Of a stretch of DNA of 64,000 bases, positions 62,670 through 64,000 are shown piece by piece. The position numbers and the translations under genes were made by a program. Positions within the stretch are counted from its first letter, which is position 1; each line of letters begins with the position of its first letter. Source of the DNA: Rhodospirillaceae bacterium LM-1 (GTDB lineage: Bacteria > Pseudomonadota > Alphaproteobacteria > Rhodospirillales > WMHbin7); the NCBI GenBank assembly GCA_902725215.1, contig CACUVI010000028.1:51872-115871 (forward strand), given 5' to 3'. The notes below the pieces were generated by a model that did not search any database, had not been told where the DNA came from, and saw nothing but the letters and a program-made list of their open reading frames with translations.

Positions 62670-63542
62670 CTACAGTTTCCACTGCATCTTCGTGGCCTTC
62701 AGCGTATTGAACAGCAGGCAGGCGATGGTCATGGGGCCAACACCGCCCGGCACCGGCGTGATCGCCTGGGCGACGCCCATTACCTCTTTGGTGGCGACAT
62801 CGCCCACCAGCTTGGTTTTTCCACCCTCGGCCGGGATGCGGTTGACGCCGACATCGATCACCACGGCGCCCGGCTTGATCCAGTCGCCCTTCACCATTTC
62901 GGGCCGCCCGACGGCCGCCACCAGAATGTCGGCGCGCCGACAGACTTGGGGCAGATCCTTGGTTTTCGAATGCGCGATGGTCACCGTGCAGCTTTCGGCC
63001 AGCAACAAAGCCGCCATCGGCTTGCCCACGATGTTCGAGCGCCCGATCACCACCGCCTCCTTGCCCGCCAAGCTGCCCAGGCGATCCTTCAGCAGCATCA
63101 TGCAGCCGGTCGGCGTGCAGGCGACCAACGCTTCCTGGCCGGTGGCCAAGCGTCCTGCATTGATGACGTGAAAGCCATCGACATCCTTGTCGGGCGAGAT
63201 GGCGTTGATCACGGCCTGCTCGTCGATCTGCTTGGGCAGGGGCAATTGCACCAGAATGCCGTTGACGCCATCGTCGCGATTAAGGGTTTCGACCAGCGCC
63301 AGAAGATCGGCCTGATTGGTTTCGGCGGGCAGGACGTGATGAACCGAGTTCATGCCCACCGCTTTGGTCTTCTCGACCTTGTTGCGCACATAGACTTGGC
63401 TGGCCGGGTCCTCGCCCACGATTACCACCGCCAAGCCTGGGGTTTTGCCCGTCTTTTCCTTAAGCTGGGCCACATCGGCCGCCACCTGGGAAAGCAGTTT
63501 TTCGGCAAAAGCCTTGCCGTCGATAAGCTGGGTCTCGGTCAT
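62670..63542 (-). CDS. folD: bifunctional methylenetetrahydrofolate dehydrogenase/cyclohydrolase
   Basis: This 290-residue enzyme interconverts methylene-, methenyl- and formyl-tetrahydrofolate with NADP. It has [25 protein letters not shown] (with the catalytic Lys), [47 protein letters not shown] and [16 protein letters not shown]. Length and motifs are standard. It converges on the MaoC-type gene with 27 bp between stops and is preceded by a 147-bp divergent region. Confidence 0.96.
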   Translation of the reverse strand: MTETQLIDGKAFAEKLLSQVAADVAQLKEKTGKTPGLAVVIVGEDPASQVYVRNKVEKTKAVGMNSVHHVLPAETNQADLLALVETLNRDDGVNGILVQLPLPKQIDEQAVINAISPDKDVDGFHVINAGRLATGQEALVACTPTGCMMLLKDRLGSLAGKEAVVIGRSNIVGKPMAALLLAESCTVTIAHSKTKDLPQVCRRADILVAAVGRPEMVKGDWIKPGAVVIDVGVNRIPAEGGKTKLVGDVATKEVMGVAQAITPVPGGVGPMTIACLLFNTLKATKMQWKL

Positions 63543-63689
63543 GGATGGTCCCCGGAAAGAGAAAAGTGGCGAAAATTAGCCTTACCCGCACAAAAAAACC
63601 AGCCCTGCTTGGGTATGGGGCGGGTTGCGCCCAGGACATAAGACGGGTAAACAAAGGAACGCCCCTCCTTTTGCTGCAAGGCTCCCGGA

Positions 63690-64000
63690 ATGTCTAAGAA
63701 AAGCCTGATCTACGCGCTGAAATTCGCGTTGTCGGCTGCGCTGGTCGCCTATCTTTTAGGCAAAGTCGATCTGGCCCATTCCTGGGAAAGGGCCAAGAAC
63801 GTCGATGCCTTGTGGCTGCTGGGGGCGGCTTTTCTGTTCATTATGCAGATCGTCCTGGGGGCGTTGCGCTGGCGGGCGGTCAGCCGGGCCATTTCGCAAG
63901 AACTGTCGGTCGCCTGTATGTTCAGGCTTTACTACATCAGCACCTTTTTTGGTCTGGTGCTGCCGGGCGCCGTTGGGGCCGATGCTGTTCGCATCTGGAT
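63690..64000 (+). CDS. flippase-like membrane protein, 5' part only
   Basis: This gene runs off the right edge. The 103 visible residues (MSKKSLIYALKFALSAALVA, then LGAAFLFIMQIVLGALRWRAVS and MFRLYYISTFFGLVLPGAVGADAVRIW) show the same LPG-synthase-type membrane domain as 56750-57711. GLVLPGAVGADAVR corresponds to the NLILPSKMGDIAK segment there. A second family member this close suggests related lipid or glycan export functions. The C-terminus cannot be judged. Confidence 0.85.
   Translation, partial: MSKKSLIYALKFALSAALVAYLLGKVDLAHSWERAKNVDALWLLGAAFLFIMQIVLGALRWRAVSRAISQELSVACMFRLYYISTFFGLVLPGAVGADAVRIW

Overview
The window looks like a chromosomal segment of a GC-rich alphaproteobacterium, most likely a Rhodospirillales (Magnetospirillum-like) lineage. 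This is inferred from the liu gene set with a MerR-type LiuR, the glnB-glnA pair behind a sigma-54/NtrC promoter, the many multi-PAS GGDEF/EAL proteins and podophage-like prophage debris. No marker gene here fixes the genus.

Layout: (1) 41-17,700 is a leucine/isovalerate catabolism island on the minus strand: isovaleryl-CoA dehydrogenase, a VapBC-type toxin-antitoxin module, thiolase, RidA, SDR, beta-carbonic anhydrase, a second acyl-CoA dehydrogenase, a DsbA-fold isomerase, both 3-methylcrotonyl-CoA carboxylase subunits, methylglutaconyl-CoA hydratase, an unknown membrane protein and HMG-CoA lyase. Two hotdog thioesterases and a LiuR-like MerR regulator follow. Two copies of an identical 22-bp palindromic site sit upstream of the dehydrogenase and of the thioesterases. 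A PAS-GGDEF-EAL gene lies inside the island. (2) 17,722-22,056: haem-oxygenase-like iron protein, malic enzyme, tRNA-Leu(GAG) and lipB. (3) 22,053-28,922: a tight eight-gene minus-strand run in which a GAF-PP2C-HATPase protein and a STAS protein lead directly into an Mla/MCE-type lipid ABC transporter, then an rRNA/tRNA m5U methyltransferase. (4) 29,087-34,413: an EAL-CBS-GGDEF protein and a TPR/glycosyltransferase/double methyltransferase fusion. (5) 34,482-38,124: a decayed prophage (S24 repressor, operator, small genes, strong promoter plus tandem terminators, a portal/SleB chimera, M23 peptidase) beside tRNA-Val(GAC). (6) 38,536-45,854: another PAS-GGDEF-EAL protein, an ODP-like metallo-beta-lactamase/diguanylate cyclase pair bracketed by two copies of one long inverted repeat, an RNA methyltransferase, citramalate synthase and a STAS-like protein. 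(7) 46,167-48,865: a less GC-rich, convergent restriction-modification pair. (8) 49,080-55,088: glnA, glnB, an aminotransferase, a PG-binding protein and the pxpABC 5-oxoprolinase genes. (9) 55,149-64,000: an unknown toroid-like protein, a flippase-like protein with a probable frameshift, a GT-C-like membrane protein, an MCP-like CZB protein, STAS, bacteriohemerythrin, a MaoC-type hydratase, folD and the start of a second flippase-like gene.

Recurring themes are branched-chain acyl-CoA metabolism and c-di-GMP signalling (four GGDEF proteins, three of them with EAL). Three small STAS-fold proteins occur, one next to a likely kinase/phosphatase. The most unusual arrangements are the partner-switch module fused to the Mla operon, the prophage deletion scar with its candidate small RNA, and the repeat-bracketed ODP-cyclase cassette. 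All assignments come from reading the sequence; no database search was run.
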